64,000 nucleotides of DNA from Mycolicibacterium brisbanense. GTDB taxonomy: Bacteria > Actinomycetota > Actinomycetes > Mycobacteriales > Mycobacteriaceae. Below, in pieces: positions 27,978 through 36,948 of the stretch. The stretch covers positions 372,001-436,000 of the forward strand of contig NZ_BCSX01000021.1 in assembly GCF_001570425.1 (NCBI RefSeq), given 5' to 3'. Made by a program: the position numbers and the translations under genes. The notes below the pieces were generated by a model that was not told the origin of the DNA, did no database searches, and saw nothing but the letters and a program-made list of their open reading frames with translations. Within the stretch, counting starts at the first letter, position 1, and every line of letters begins with the position of its first letter.

Positions 27978-30900
27978 CCGGGCCGAAACCGCAGCCCCGG
28001 CCGCCCGCGCGCCCCGAACTCTCCGATGCCGCGGTGGTGTCGCGGTCCTGGGGTATGGCGTTTGCGACGCTGATCTCCCGGATCACCGGGTTCTTCCGCA
28101 TCGTGTTGCTCGCCGCGATTCTCGGAGCGGCCCTGTCGAGTTCCTTCTCGGTGGCCAACCAGCTGCCGAACATGGTGGCCGCGTTGGTGCTGGAGGCCAC
28201 CTTCACGGCGATCTTCGTGCCGGTGCTGGCCCGCGCCGAACGCGACGATCCCGACGGGGGTACCGCGTTCGTGCGCCGGCTGGTGACGTTGGCCACCACC
28301 TTGCTGCTGGTGACGACGGTGCTCTCGGTGGCGTGCGCGCCGCTGCTGGTCAGGGTCATGCTGGGCAGCGATCCGCAGGTCAACGATCCCCTGACGACGG
28401 CGTTCGCCTATCTGCTGCTGCCGCAGGTGCTGTTCTACGGGCTGTCCTCGGTGTTCATGGCGATCCTGAACACCCGCAACATCTTCGGCGCGCCGGCCTG
28501 GGCGCCGGTGCTCAACAACGTCGTGGCGATTCTGACGCTGGGCTTGTATGTGCTGGTACCCGGCGAGCTGTCCGTCGACCCGGTGCACATGGGCAACGCC
28601 AAACTGCTCGTGCTCGGGATCGGCACGACCCTGGGCGTGGTGGCCCAGACGGCGGTGTTGTTCGTCGCGATCCGCGCCGAGCGCATCAGCCTGCGCCCGC
28701 TGTGGGGTATCGACGACCGGCTCAAGAAGTTCGGCACGATGGCCGCGGCGATGGTGCTCTACGTGCTGATCAGCCAGATCGGCTTGATCGTGGGCAATCA
28801 GATCGCCAGCACCGCGGCGGCGTCGGGGCCTGCGATCTACAACTACACGTGGCTCGTGCTGATGCTGCCGTTCGGCATGATCGGCGTGACGGTGCTGACG
28901 GTGGTGATGCCACGGCTCAGTCGCAACGCGGCCGCCAACAACGTCCCGGCCATTCTCGAGGATTTCTCCCTGGCCACGCGGCTGACCATGGTCACACTGA
29001 TCCCGATCGTCGCGATGATGACCGTCGGCGGCCCGGCCATCGGCAGCGCGTTGTTCGCCTACGGCAACTTCGGCGAAACCGATGCCGGCTATCTGGGCAT
29101 GGCGATCACACTGTCGGCGTTCACCCTCATCCCGTACTCGATGGTGCTGTTGCAGCTGCGGGTGTTCTACGCGCGCGAACAGCCGTGGACGCCGATCATC
29201 CTCATCGTCGTCATCACCGCGGTGAAGATCGCCGGCTCACTGGTGGCCCCGCATCTCACCGACAACCCCGACATGGTGGCCGGATACCTCGGTCTGGCCA
29301 ACGGGCTTGGCTTCCTGGCCGGCGCGGTCGTCGGACACGTGCTGCTGCAGTCCAGTCTGCGTCCGCCGGACGGTCATCTGGTCAGCCGCCCCGTCGTGCG
29401 GACCATCCTGGTGACCATCACGGCATCACTGGCTGCGGGTCTGGTCGCGCACGTCGCCGACCGGCTACTCGGATTGGCGTCGCTGACATCGCATCTGGGT
29501 GCGGGCGGATCGCTGCTGCGGCTGCTGGCGCTCGGCCTCATCATGGTCCCGATCATCGCGTGGGTACTGATCGCCGCCCGCGTGCCCGAGGCCCAGGCCG
29601 CACTCGCGATGGTGCGTCGCCGGCTCGGCCGCGCGGCGCCGCAGCCGGGCGTGGAGGTAGCCGCGACTCCTGCGGCCCTGCCCGTCCAGCCACGCCGCCC
29701 GGGTGCGGTCCCGTACCCTGATCAGAGGAATTCTTCTCCACATCGGTGGCCACCAACCCCGGCGGCCACCTTCGGTGGGGCTCCGGCATCGGTTGCCGGA
29801 GCGGGGATGCGGAAAGGACCACCGGTGACCGACGAATCCGCGGGCGGCCCGGCACCCGGCCCTGAGGGCATGGCGACGACGAAGCTGCCGCGGCCGACTC
29901 CCGATGACTTCCGGCCTGATGTGCCCGACGACTCGGACGCGCCCGAAGCAGCCGAGACGCGCGAACACGACACCTCGTCGGGCGGTCCGACCAACGGCGT
30001 CACCGCCGTCATCGACCCGTCGGCCAACGGCACCACCACCCGGATCCCGGCCGACTACGGCGGCGACCCGACCCGCGAACCGATGTCGTTCGCCCCGCCG
30101 CGCGAGCAGGTCGAAGCCGCCACCACCGACGACGACGTCCAGCTGATCCCGGGCGCGACCATCGCCGACGGCCGCTATCGGCTGCTCGTGTTCCACGGCG
30201 GCCCGCCCCACCTGCAGTTCTGGCAGGCGCTGGACACCGCGCTCGACCGCCAGGTGGCGCTGACGTTCGTCGACCCCGACACCGTCATGCCGCGCGAGCA
30301 GGTGCAGGAGATCCTGGCGCGCACCCTCAAGCTCAGCCGCCTGGACGTGCCGGGTATCGCCCGGGTGCTCGACGTCGCCCACAGCGGGTCGGGTGGCCTG
30401 GTCGTGTCCGAGTGGATCCGCGGCGGCTCGCTGGCCGAGGTGGCCGCGACGTCGCCGTCACCGATCGGCGGCGCCAGGGCCATCCAGTCGCTGGCCGCTG
30501 CCGCCGAGGCCGCGCACCGCGCCGGGGTGGCGCTGTCCATCGACCACCCCAGCCGGGTGCGCGTGAGCATCGAGGGTGACGTGGCGCTGGCCTTCCCGGC
30601 CACCCTTCCGGAGGCCACACCCGACGACGACATCCGCGGTATCGGCGCGGCGTTGTACGCGCTGCTGATCGACCGGTGGCCGCTGCCCGAGTCCGGCGTC
30701 CGCAGTGGACTGGAGCCCGCCGCGCGGGACGCGACGGGCCAGCCGGTCGAACCTCGCGCCGTGGACCGCGACATTCCGTTCCAGATTTCCGCGGCGGCGG
30801 CCCGCGCGGTGCAGGAGGGCGGCGGCATCCGCAGCGCCCCCACGCTGCTCAACCTGTTGCAGCAGGCCACCGCCATCGCCGACCGCACGGAGCTGATGGA

Positions 30901-31615
30901 AGCCCCGCCGGAGCCACCGACACCGGAGCCGGCCCGGCCGTACGCCGCCACGGGTGATGCCGAGGCGGCCGCCGCTCGCAGGCGTAAAGGCCTGATGATC
31001 GGGCTGGCCGCAGGCGGCGCCGTCATCGTTATCGCGCTCATCGTGCTGGCGTCGGTCCTCAACCACATCTTCGGCGACGTAGGCGGTGGGCTGAACAAGG
31101 ATGAGCTCGGCCTCAACGCGCCCTCGTCCTCGACCACCGCGACGGCAGGCTCGGCGCCCTCGGGCAGTGTCGTGAAACCCAGCAAGGCGACGGTCTTCTC
31201 GCCCGAGGGCGAAGCGGACAACCCGAGTCAGGCCGGGCAGGCCATCGACGGTAATCCGGGCACGGCGTGGTCCACCGACGCCTACACCGATTCGACACCG
31301 TTCCCGAACTTCAAGAACGGGGTCGGGCTGCTGCTGCAGTTGCCGCAGCCCACGGTCGTCGGCTCGGTGACCGTGAACCTCGACAGCACCGGGACGGCCG
31401 TGCAGATCCGGTCGGCGCAGAGCTCGTCGCCGTCGTCACTCAACGACACCACCGAGCTGAGTCCTCCGACCCCGCTCAAGCCGGGGTCCAACACCATCAC
31501 GGTGAACAAGTCGGCAGCGACGTCCAACGTCCTGGTGTGGATCACCACGCTGGGCACCGTCGACGGCAAGAACCGCACCGACATCTCCGAGATCACCGTC
31601 CGCGCGGCGTCCTGA
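27974..31615 (+). CDS. murJ: Lipid II flippase MurJ fused to a pseudokinase and outer domain
   Basis: A 1213-aa protein. Residues 1-540 form a 14-helix MurJ/MviN flippase core. A Pro-rich acidic linker leads to a kinase-like domain (about 690-960) that lacks the catalytic Lys, HRD and DFG motifs, so it is a pseudokinase. A membrane helix near 1000-1025 (LMIGLAAGGAVIVIALIVLA) then leads to a beta-rich outer domain like discoidin/carbohydrate-binding modules. This is the known mycobacterial MviN layout, in which PknB phosphorylates the pseudokinase to recruit FhaA (established). It moves lipid II across the membrane for PonA1-type enzymes. Confidence 0.95.
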   Translation: MTGPKPQPRPPARPELSDAAVVSRSWGMAFATLISRITGFFRIVLLAAILGAALSSSFSVANQLPNMVAALVLEATFTAIFVPVLARAERDDPDGGTAFVRRLVTLATTLLLVTTVLSVACAPLLVRVMLGSDPQVNDPLTTAFAYLLLPQVLFYGLSSVFMAILNTRNIFGAPAWAPVLNNVVAILTLGLYVLVPGELSVDPVHMGNAKLLVLGIGTTLGVVAQTAVLFVAIRAERISLRPLWGIDDRLKKFGTMAAAMVLYVLISQIGLIVGNQIASTAAASGPAIYNYTWLVLMLPFGMIGVTVLTVVMPRLSRNAAANNVPAILEDFSLATRLTMVTLIPIVAMMTVGGPAIGSALFAYGNFGETDAGYLGMAITLSAFTLIPYSMVLLQLRVFYAREQPWTPIILIVVITAVKIAGSLVAPHLTDNPDMVAGYLGLANGLGFLAGAVVGHVLLQSSLRPPDGHLVSRPVVRTILVTITASLAAGLVAHVADRLLGLASLTSHLGAGGSLLRLLALGLIMVPIIAWVLIAARVPEAQAALAMVRRRLGRAAPQPGVEVAATPAALPVQPRRPGAVPYPDQRNSSPHRWPPTPAATFGGAPASVAGAGMRKGPPVTDESAGGPAPGPEGMATTKLPRPTPDDFRPDVPDDSDAPEAAETREHDTSSGGPTNGVTAVIDPSANGTTTRIPADYGGDPTREPMSFAPPREQVEAATTDDDVQLIPGATIADGRYRLLVFHGGPPHLQFWQALDTALDRQVALTFVDPDTVMPREQVQEILARTLKLSRLDVPGIARVLDVAHSGSGGLVVSEWIRGGSLAEVAATSPSPIGGARAIQSLAAAAEAAHRAGVALSIDHPSRVRVSIEGDVALAFPATLPEATPDDDIRGIGAALYALLIDRWPLPESGVRSGLEPAARDATGQPVEPRAVDRDIPFQISAAAARAVQEGGGIRSAPTLLNLLQQATAIADRTELMEAPPEPPTPEPARPYAATGDAEAAAARRRKGLMIGLAAGGAVIVIALIVLASVLNHIFGDVGGGLNKDELGLNAPSSSTTATAGSAPSGSVVKPSKATVFSPEGEADNPSQAGQAIDGNPGTAWSTDAYTDSTPFPNFKNGVGLLLQLPQPTVVGSVTVNLDSTGTAVQIRSAQSSSPSSLNDTTELSPPTPLKPGSNTITVNKSAATSNVLVWITTLGTVDGKNRTDISEITVRAAS

Positions 31616-31702
31616 TCGGCCATCCACAGGGCGGCCGCCGCGCTGACCATGCCTGATGCGCACTGCGGCAAAGAAGTGTCGGGAGTGGCGTTCGGCAGCC
31701 CT

Positions 31703-31708
31703 TAGTGT
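31703..31708 (+). promoter_or_regulatory. -10-like element ahead of sigM
   Basis: TAGTGT lies 6 nt before the GTG at 31715, the geometry of a leaderless start. ECF sigma genes are often also autoregulated, but I see no clear ECF promoter in the 99-bp gap after murJ. Confidence 0.35.
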
Positions 31709-31714
31709 TCGGCT

Positions 31715-32359
31715 GTGGGAAGGTTCGGGGGGACCGGGGATCCGGCAGCACCAGCGTCGGCGGGCGCCGGTACGCGTACGGATGCCGAGCTGCTCGCGGC
31801 CCACGTCTCCGGGGATCGCTACGCATTCGAGGAATTGGTCCATCGCTATCACCGGCAGCTGCGCCGGCTGGCGTACCTGACCAGCCGCCATGACGACGAC
31901 GCCGATGATGCCGTGCAGGACGCCCTGCTGTCGGCGCATCGCACCGCGGCATCGTTCCGGTACGACTCCGCGGTGAGCAGCTGGCTGTACCGGATCGTGG
32001 TCAACGCCTGCCTGGACCGGCTGCGGCGTGCCAAGGCCCAGCCGGCCGCGACGCCCTACGATGCGGAACTCGGCCACCTGCGGGACCCAGCCGGCGACCC
32101 GGCACACCGCGTCGACACTGCGATCGTGGTGGAACGCGCACTGCTGATGCTCCCCGTCGAACAGCGGGCCGCGATCGTCGCGGTGGACATGCAGGGCTAC
32201 TCGGTGGCCGAGACCGCCCAATTGCTCGGGGTGGCCGAAGGCACCGTGAAGAGCCGTTGTGCGCGCGGCCGGGCCAAACTCGCCCGTTCGCTGCGATACT
32301 TTGATCCCGATGAACGGCAGCACGCACCCAGCGCCGTCAGACGAGCCGATCACACCTGA
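31715..32359 (+). CDS. sigM: ECF RNA polymerase sigma factor SigM
   Basis: A 214-aa ECF sigma factor with region 2 (YAFEELVHRYHRQLRRLAYL, DADDAVQDALLSAHR, SWLYRIVVNACLDRLRR) and region 4 (LPVEQRAAIVAVDMQGYSVA, GVAEGTVKSRCARGRAKL). The gene following it, overlapping by 50 bp, encodes the cognate anti-sigma factor. Placement between murJ and trxB is the same as in M. tuberculosis, where SigM controls surface and Esx-related genes late in growth (family knowledge). Confidence 0.93.
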   Translation: MGRFGGTGDPAAPASAGAGTRTDAELLAAHVSGDRYAFEELVHRYHRQLRRLAYLTSRHDDDADDAVQDALLSAHRTAASFRYDSAVSSWLYRIVVNACLDRLRRAKAQPAATPYDAELGHLRDPAGDPAHRVDTAIVVERALLMLPVEQRAAIVAVDMQGYSVAETAQLLGVAEGTVKSRCARGRAKLARSLRYFDPDERQHAPSAVRRADHT

Positions 32360-33038
32360 CCGGCTCGCCGAACTACAGGCCGGGCTGCTCGACGACGCCA
32401 CCGCGGCCCGTCTGCGCCACCGCGTGCGCACCGAACCCGAGGCGGCGGCCATGCTGGCCGCCCTGGACCGGGTGCGACGCGACGTGGCGGGTTTGGCCGA
32501 TGACGGGCGCACCGCACCGCCGGTGCCGCCCGACGTCACCGCGCGTCTCACCTCGGCGCTGCGTGCCGCTCCCCCGCCGGAACACGCCATGAACCCGGGG
32601 GCGCGACGGGTACGCCGGGCCGCCGCCGTCGCGGGCGCCTGTGCGGCGTTGCTCGCTGTCGGCCTGGGCACCGTCATGCTGATGCGTCCGGATCCGCCCT
32701 CTGCGGCAACCACGGCCCGGTTCGAACGGATCACGGTGTCCCCGTCGCAGCCCACGGTCGATCTACCCGAGCCTCAGTTGCTCGGCCTGCTGGCGGCCCG
32801 GCCCGATCTCGGACCGCTGACCGACCCCGAGCGCCGCGCCCAGTGCCTGGCGGCCCTGGGTTACCCGCCGGGAATCAAGGTGCTGGGTGGCCGGCCTCAG
32901 GATGTCGGAGGCCGGCGCGGTGTGCTGATCCTCGTCCCCTCCGACGTCCCCGGCACGGTCGTCGGCCTGGTGGTACCTCCCGATTGCGACGGCGCCCACG
33001 CCGGGTTGCTCGCGGACACCATGGTCAAACGGCCGTAG
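32310..33038 (+). CDS. rsmA: Anti-sigma-M factor RsmA
   Basis: A 242-aa protein starting at ATG 32310 inside the end of sigM. A cytoplasmic N-terminal region (PDRLAELQAGLLDDATAARL) fits an anti-sigma zinc-free domain, followed by a membrane helix (AAAVAGACAALLAVGLGTVM) and an outer domain of about 130 residues. This is the usual layout of a transmembrane anti-sigma factor that holds its ECF sigma until released. Assignment rests on order and topology more than on a sequence motif. Confidence 0.85.
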   Translation: MNGSTHPAPSDEPITPDRLAELQAGLLDDATAARLRHRVRTEPEAAAMLAALDRVRRDVAGLADDGRTAPPVPPDVTARLTSALRAAPPPEHAMNPGARRVRRAAAVAGACAALLAVGLGTVMLMRPDPPSAATTARFERITVSPSQPTVDLPEPQLLGLLAARPDLGPLTDPERRAQCLAALGYPPGIKVLGGRPQDVGGRRGVLILVPSDVPGTVVGLVVPPDCDGAHAGLLADTMVKRP

Positions 33039-33122
33039 TCTGTCCCACGAGTTCGCCGGGAACAGCCCGGCCTAGGCTGGCGTTACACGCATGCCGAGCC
33101 AAGATCCGGCAGAAAGGCCGAT

Positions 33123-34058
33123 ATGACCACCTCAGAGACCGTCCACGACGTCATCATCATCGGATCGGGCCCTGCCGGTTACACCGCCGCCGTGTACGCG
33201 GCCCGCGCCCAGCTCAAGCCGCTGGTGTTCGAGGGCACGCAGTTCGGCGGGGCGCTGATGACCACCACCGAGGTGGAGAACTATCCCGGCTTCCGCGAGG
33301 GCATCACCGGACCCGAGCTGATGGACCAGATGCGTGAGCAGGCCCTGCGTTTCGGGGCCGATCTGCGGATGGAGGACGTCGACGCGGTCGACCTCACCGG
33401 TCCCGTCAAGACGGTCACCGTCGGCGACGAGACCCACCAGGCCCGTTCGGTGATCCTGGCCATGGGTGCCGCAGCGCGCCACCTCGGAGTGCCCGGCGAG
33501 GAGGCTCTGACGGGCATGGGCGTGAGCACCTGTGCGACGTGCGACGGCTTCTTCTTCCGTGACGAGGACATCGTGGTGGTCGGCGGCGGCGATTCGGCGA
33601 TGGAGGAGGCGACGTTCCTCACCCGGTTCGCCCGCAGCGTCACCCTGATCCACCGCCGCGACGAGTTCCGCGCGTCCAAGATCATGCTCGAGCGTGCCCG
33701 GGCCAACGAGAAGATCACGTTCTTGACGAACACCGAGATCACCGAGATCGAAGGTTCGCCGAAGGTCACCGGCGTGCGCCTGCGCGACACCGTGACCGGC
33801 GAAGAGTCCAAGCTCGCCGTCACCGGCGTGTTCGTGGCCATCGGACACGATCCGCGATCGGAGTTGGTGCGCGGGCAGGTCGACCTCGACGACGAGGGTT
33901 ACGTGCTGACCGTCGGTCGCACCACGGCGACGTCGCTCGACGGCGTGTTCGCCGCCGGTGACCTTGTCGACCACACCTACCGCCAGGCCATCACGGCCGC
34001 GGGCAGCGGCTGTTCGGCGGCCATCGACACCGAACGCTGGCTGGCTGACAACGACTGA
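33123..34058 (+). CDS. trxB: Thioredoxin reductase
   Basis: A 311-aa flavoprotein. It has the FAD motif [19 protein letters not shown], the redox-active CATC pair ([11 protein letters not shown]), the NADPH site [13 protein letters not shown] and the C-terminal FAD-binding [14 protein letters not shown]. It transfers electrons from NADPH to thioredoxin, encoded 34 bp downstream. AGAAAGG precedes the ATG at good spacing. Confidence 0.97.
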   Translation: MTTSETVHDVIIIGSGPAGYTAAVYAARAQLKPLVFEGTQFGGALMTTTEVENYPGFREGITGPELMDQMREQALRFGADLRMEDVDAVDLTGPVKTVTVGDETHQARSVILAMGAAARHLGVPGEEALTGMGVSTCATCDGFFFRDEDIVVVGGGDSAMEEATFLTRFARSVTLIHRRDEFRASKIMLERARANEKITFLTNTEITEIEGSPKVTGVRLRDTVTGEESKLAVTGVFVAIGHDPRSELVRGQVDLDDEGYVLTVGRTTATSLDGVFAAGDLVDHTYRQAITAAGSGCSAAIDTERWLADND

Positions 34059-34092
34059 GCCCGAACACCTTTCGATCGACAGGAGAGAGACC

Positions 34093-34425
34093 ATGAGTGA
34101 GGACAACGCGACCGTAGCGGTCACCGACGATTCGTTCTCCGACGACGTCCTGACCAGCAGCACGCCGGTGCTGGTGGATTTCTGGGCGACCTGGTGCGGG
34201 CCGTGCAAGATGGTCGCGCCGGTGCTCGAGGAGATCGCGGCGGAGAAGGCCGGTGAGCTGACGGTCGCCAAGCTCGACGTGGACGCCAACCCGGCCACCG
34301 CGAGGGACTTCCAGGTCGTCTCGATCCCGACCATGATCCTGTTCAAGGACGGTGCCCCGGTGAAGCGCATCGTGGGCGCCAAGGGCAAGGCCGCGCTGTT
34401 GCGTGAGCTCGCCGACGCGCTCTGA
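34093..34425 (+). CDS. trxC: Thioredoxin (TrxC)
   Basis: A 110-aa thioredoxin with the WCGPC active site, the cis-Pro loop VSIPTMILF and typical length. ATG 34093 follows AGGAGAGAGA. It forms an operon with trxB. Cytoplasmic disulfide reductant. Confidence 0.97.
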   Translation: MSEDNATVAVTDDSFSDDVLTSSTPVLVDFWATWCGPCKMVAPVLEEIAAEKAGELTVAKLDVDANPATARDFQVVSIPTMILFKDGAPVKRIVGAKGKAALLRELADAL

Positions 34426-34554
34426 CGCTGCGTTAACGGATGGTTAGACCCGCACCGGATTCGCCTGGCGTTTTCCGGTATGTGGTCGAAATCTGAGACA
34501 ATGCTGGCTGGTCAGTTTCGGCAACCCGCCGAAAACCAGCCTGGAGGGGCCCGT

Positions 34555-35745
34555 ATGTCGAGTCTGCGTCACGGCGATCGTGGCGGTGCGGTCACCGAGA
34601 TCCGGGAAGCGCTCACGTCGCTGGGTCTCATCGACAACCCTGACGCCGATCTGAACACCGGCAGGCACGTCGCACTGGATGTGTTCGATGACGAACTCGA
34701 CCAAGCGGTGCGTGCCTTCCAGCAGCATCGTGGTCTTCTGGTGGACGGCATCGTCGGTGAGGCGACCTACCGCGCCCTGCGGGAGGCGTCCTACCGGCTT
34801 GGCGCGCGCACACTCACGCACCAGTTCGGTGCGCCGATGTACGGCGACGATGTCGCCACGCTGCAGGCCCGGTTGCAGGACCTCGGGTTCTACACCGGGA
34901 TGGTCGACGGCCACTTCGGTCTGCAGACCCACAACGCCCTGTCGTCCTACCAGCGTGAGTACGGGTTGTATCCGGACGGCATCTGCGGACCGGAAACCCT
35001 TCGCTCGCTGTACTTCCTGGGGTCGCGGGTCACCGGTGGCTCCCCGCACGCGATCCGCGAGGAGGAGCTGGTCCGCCGGTCGGGGCCACGGCTGTCCGGC
35101 AAGCGGGTCATCATCGATCCGGGCCGCGGGGGCTCTGACCACGGCCTGATCATGAATGGTCCCGAAGGGCCGATCAGCGAAGCAGACATCCTGTGGGACT
35201 TGGCAAGTCGGCTCGAAGGCCGGATGACGGCCATCGGCATGGACACCTTCACGTCCCGTCCGGCCGGGCACAGCCCGCTCGATGCGGAGCGCGCGGCGAC
35301 CGCCAACACCGTCGGCGCCGATCTGATGATCAGCCTGCGTTGCGCCACCCAGCCGAGTCCCTCCGCCAACGGCGTGGCGTCCTTCCATTTCGGGAACTCA
35401 CACGGTTCGGTGTCGACCATCGGCCGCAACCTCGCCGACTTCATCCAGCGAGAAGTTGTGGCGCGCACCGGGTTACGCGACTGCCGCACGCACGGGCGGA
35501 CGTGGGATCTGCTGCGGCTGACCCGGATGCCCACGGTCCAGGTGGATGTCGGTTACATCACCAACCCGCGCGACCGAAGTCTGCTGGTCTCCACCGTCAC
35601 CCGCGACGCCATCGCAGAGGGCATCCTCGCTGCGGTCAAGCGTCTCTATCTGCTGGGCAAGAACGACCGTCCCACAGGTACTTTCACGTTCGCAGAGCTG
35701 CTGGCCCACGAGCTGTCGGTCGAGCAGACCCCGCGCGGCGCGTAA
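34555..35745 (+). CDS. cwlM: CwlM, amidase-like regulator of peptidoglycan synthesis
   Basis: A 396-aa protein starting at ATG 34555 after GGAGGGG. Two N-terminal peptidoglycan-binding-1 repeats (HGDRGGAVTEIREAL and MYGDDVATLQARLQDLGFYT) precede an amidase-3 domain (VIIDPGRGGSDHG). There is no signal peptide. In mycobacteria CwlM is a cytoplasmic activator of MurA and a partner of FhaA/MurJ when phosphorylated by PknB (established). With this start, Thr374 falls in PTGTFTF, the residue I recall as the phosphosite in M. smegmatis, which supports the start. Confidence 0.93.
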   Translation: MSSLRHGDRGGAVTEIREALTSLGLIDNPDADLNTGRHVALDVFDDELDQAVRAFQQHRGLLVDGIVGEATYRALREASYRLGARTLTHQFGAPMYGDDVATLQARLQDLGFYTGMVDGHFGLQTHNALSSYQREYGLYPDGICGPETLRSLYFLGSRVTGGSPHAIREEELVRRSGPRLSGKRVIIDPGRGGSDHGLIMNGPEGPISEADILWDLASRLEGRMTAIGMDTFTSRPAGHSPLDAERAATANTVGADLMISLRCATQPSPSANGVASFHFGNSHGSVSTIGRNLADFIQREVVARTGLRDCRTHGRTWDLLRLTRMPTVQVDVGYITNPRDRSLLVSTVTRDAIAEGILAAVKRLYLLGKNDRPTGTFTFAELLAHELSVEQTPRGA

Positions 35746-35757
35746 CCGAAGGGCTCG

Positions 35758-36948
35758 TCAGCGCGGGTCTTCGGGCGCGATATCGAACGTGAATTGTTGG
35801 TCACCGATTCGGATGACGTCTCCGCTGACCAGGGTCTCGCTGGGGTGGATCCGTCGATCCCGCACGTACACACCGTTTTTCGAGTTCAGGTCGGCGATCA
35901 CGAAGCTGTTGCCCGTCTCGATGATCGCGGCGTGGTGGCGGCTGACCCTGCCATCGGCGAGAACGATGTTGTTGTCGGGGCTGCGCCCGATCCGAGTGCT
36001 CAACGCACACAACGGATGCACACACCCGTCAGCACCCCGCAGCACCGGACCGTTCGGACGTTCGGTCACCGCGGCGTCCTGTTCGTATAAGGCCTCGATG
36101 GTCTCGTCTGCATGCAACTGAGCAGCCTTCGCCGGATCGAGCGGTTGTTGGCGTAGCACTTGCACATACAGTGCCTGGACGACGGGGCCGGGATCGATGC
36201 CGAGGTCTTCGTCGAGTGCCGTCCTCAGTCGGTGGTAGGCGGCGAGCGCATCGGATTGTCGTTGGGCCAGATAGTAAGCCGTGATGAGCTGCGCCCACAA
36301 CGGCTCGCGATAGGGATGCTCACAAGCCAGGGCTTCGAGCTCACTGATGACCGAACTGGCACGACCGCAGGCGATTTCGGCCTCGGCACGGGCGATGTGC
36401 GTCATCAGTTTCTCTTCGGCGAGCGCGGTCGCGAAAGCGTCGAAGAAGGTGAACGCCCGCAAATCGTCGAGCACCGGCCCACGCCACTGCGACAGCGCGC
36501 CTGACAGGTGTTCGCCGGCCTGCTCGAAATGCCCGCCGGCAAGGGCGCGCACTCCCCTGCCCCGCGCGATGGTGAAACGCCCGACATCGCAGTCTTCGTC
36601 GAGAACTGACATGCGATAGCCCGGCGGTGTCCTGGTCAGCACGGCGTGGGTGTCGATCCCCGGGCCTGTCATCAGGCCACGCAGGTTGGACACGTAGGTG
36701 TGCAGTGCCGCCCGCGCGCCTGCGTGCGCGGCGGCCCCCCACACCGCGCTGATCAGTTCATCGATTCCCACTGCCCGGTTGCGATGAATAACCAGCATCG
36801 CGAGCACTGCGCGCTGCTTGTGCGAGCCGAGCGGCACCATCCTGCCGTCGACATTCATCTCGCACGGTCCTAGGATGCCGACCTGAATCCTGTTCTGCAC
36901 CAGAACTTTTCCCGGCACAAGCTCTTGAGTGACGGAGTGCTCGGTCAT
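35758..36948 (-). CDS. SARP-type regulator with C-terminal FHA domain (EmbR-like)
   Basis: A 396-aa protein starting at ATG 36948, which overlaps the kinase stop by four bases (ATGA), so the two are co-translated. Residues about 20-110 form an OmpR-type winged helix (GSHKQRAVLAMLVIHRNRAV, RAALHTYVSNLRGL), 115-260 a bacterial transcriptional activation domain of the SARP class (PYREPLWAQLITAYYLAQRQ), and 300-390 an FHA domain (IGRSPDNN, SRHHA, NSKNG) for phosphothreonine binding. This is the layout of EmbR, which is regulated by kinase PknH. Here the adjacent kinase is the likely partner. It is not the emb locus, so targets are probably local. Confidence 0.9.
   Translation of the reverse strand: MTEHSVTQELVPGKVLVQNRIQVGILGPCEMNVDGRMVPLGSHKQRAVLAMLVIHRNRAVGIDELISAVWGAAAHAGARAALHTYVSNLRGLMTGPGIDTHAVLTRTPPGYRMSVLDEDCDVGRFTIARGRGVRALAGGHFEQAGEHLSGALSQWRGPVLDDLRAFTFFDAFATALAEEKLMTHIARAEAEIACGRASSVISELEALACEHPYREPLWAQLITAYYLAQRQSDALAAYHRLRTALDEDLGIDPGPVVQALYVQVLRQQPLDPAKAAQLHADETIEALYEQDAAVTERPNGPVLRGADGCVHPLCALSTRIGRSPDNNIVLADGRVSRHHAAIIETGNSFVIADLNSKNGVYVRDRRIHPSETLVSGDVIRIGDQQFTFDIAPEDPR

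Noticed and set aside
30150..30900. Kinase domain in MurJ read as an active kinase
   Set aside because: The catalytic Lys, HRD and DFG motifs are missing, so it is a pseudokinase as in the known mycobacterial protein.
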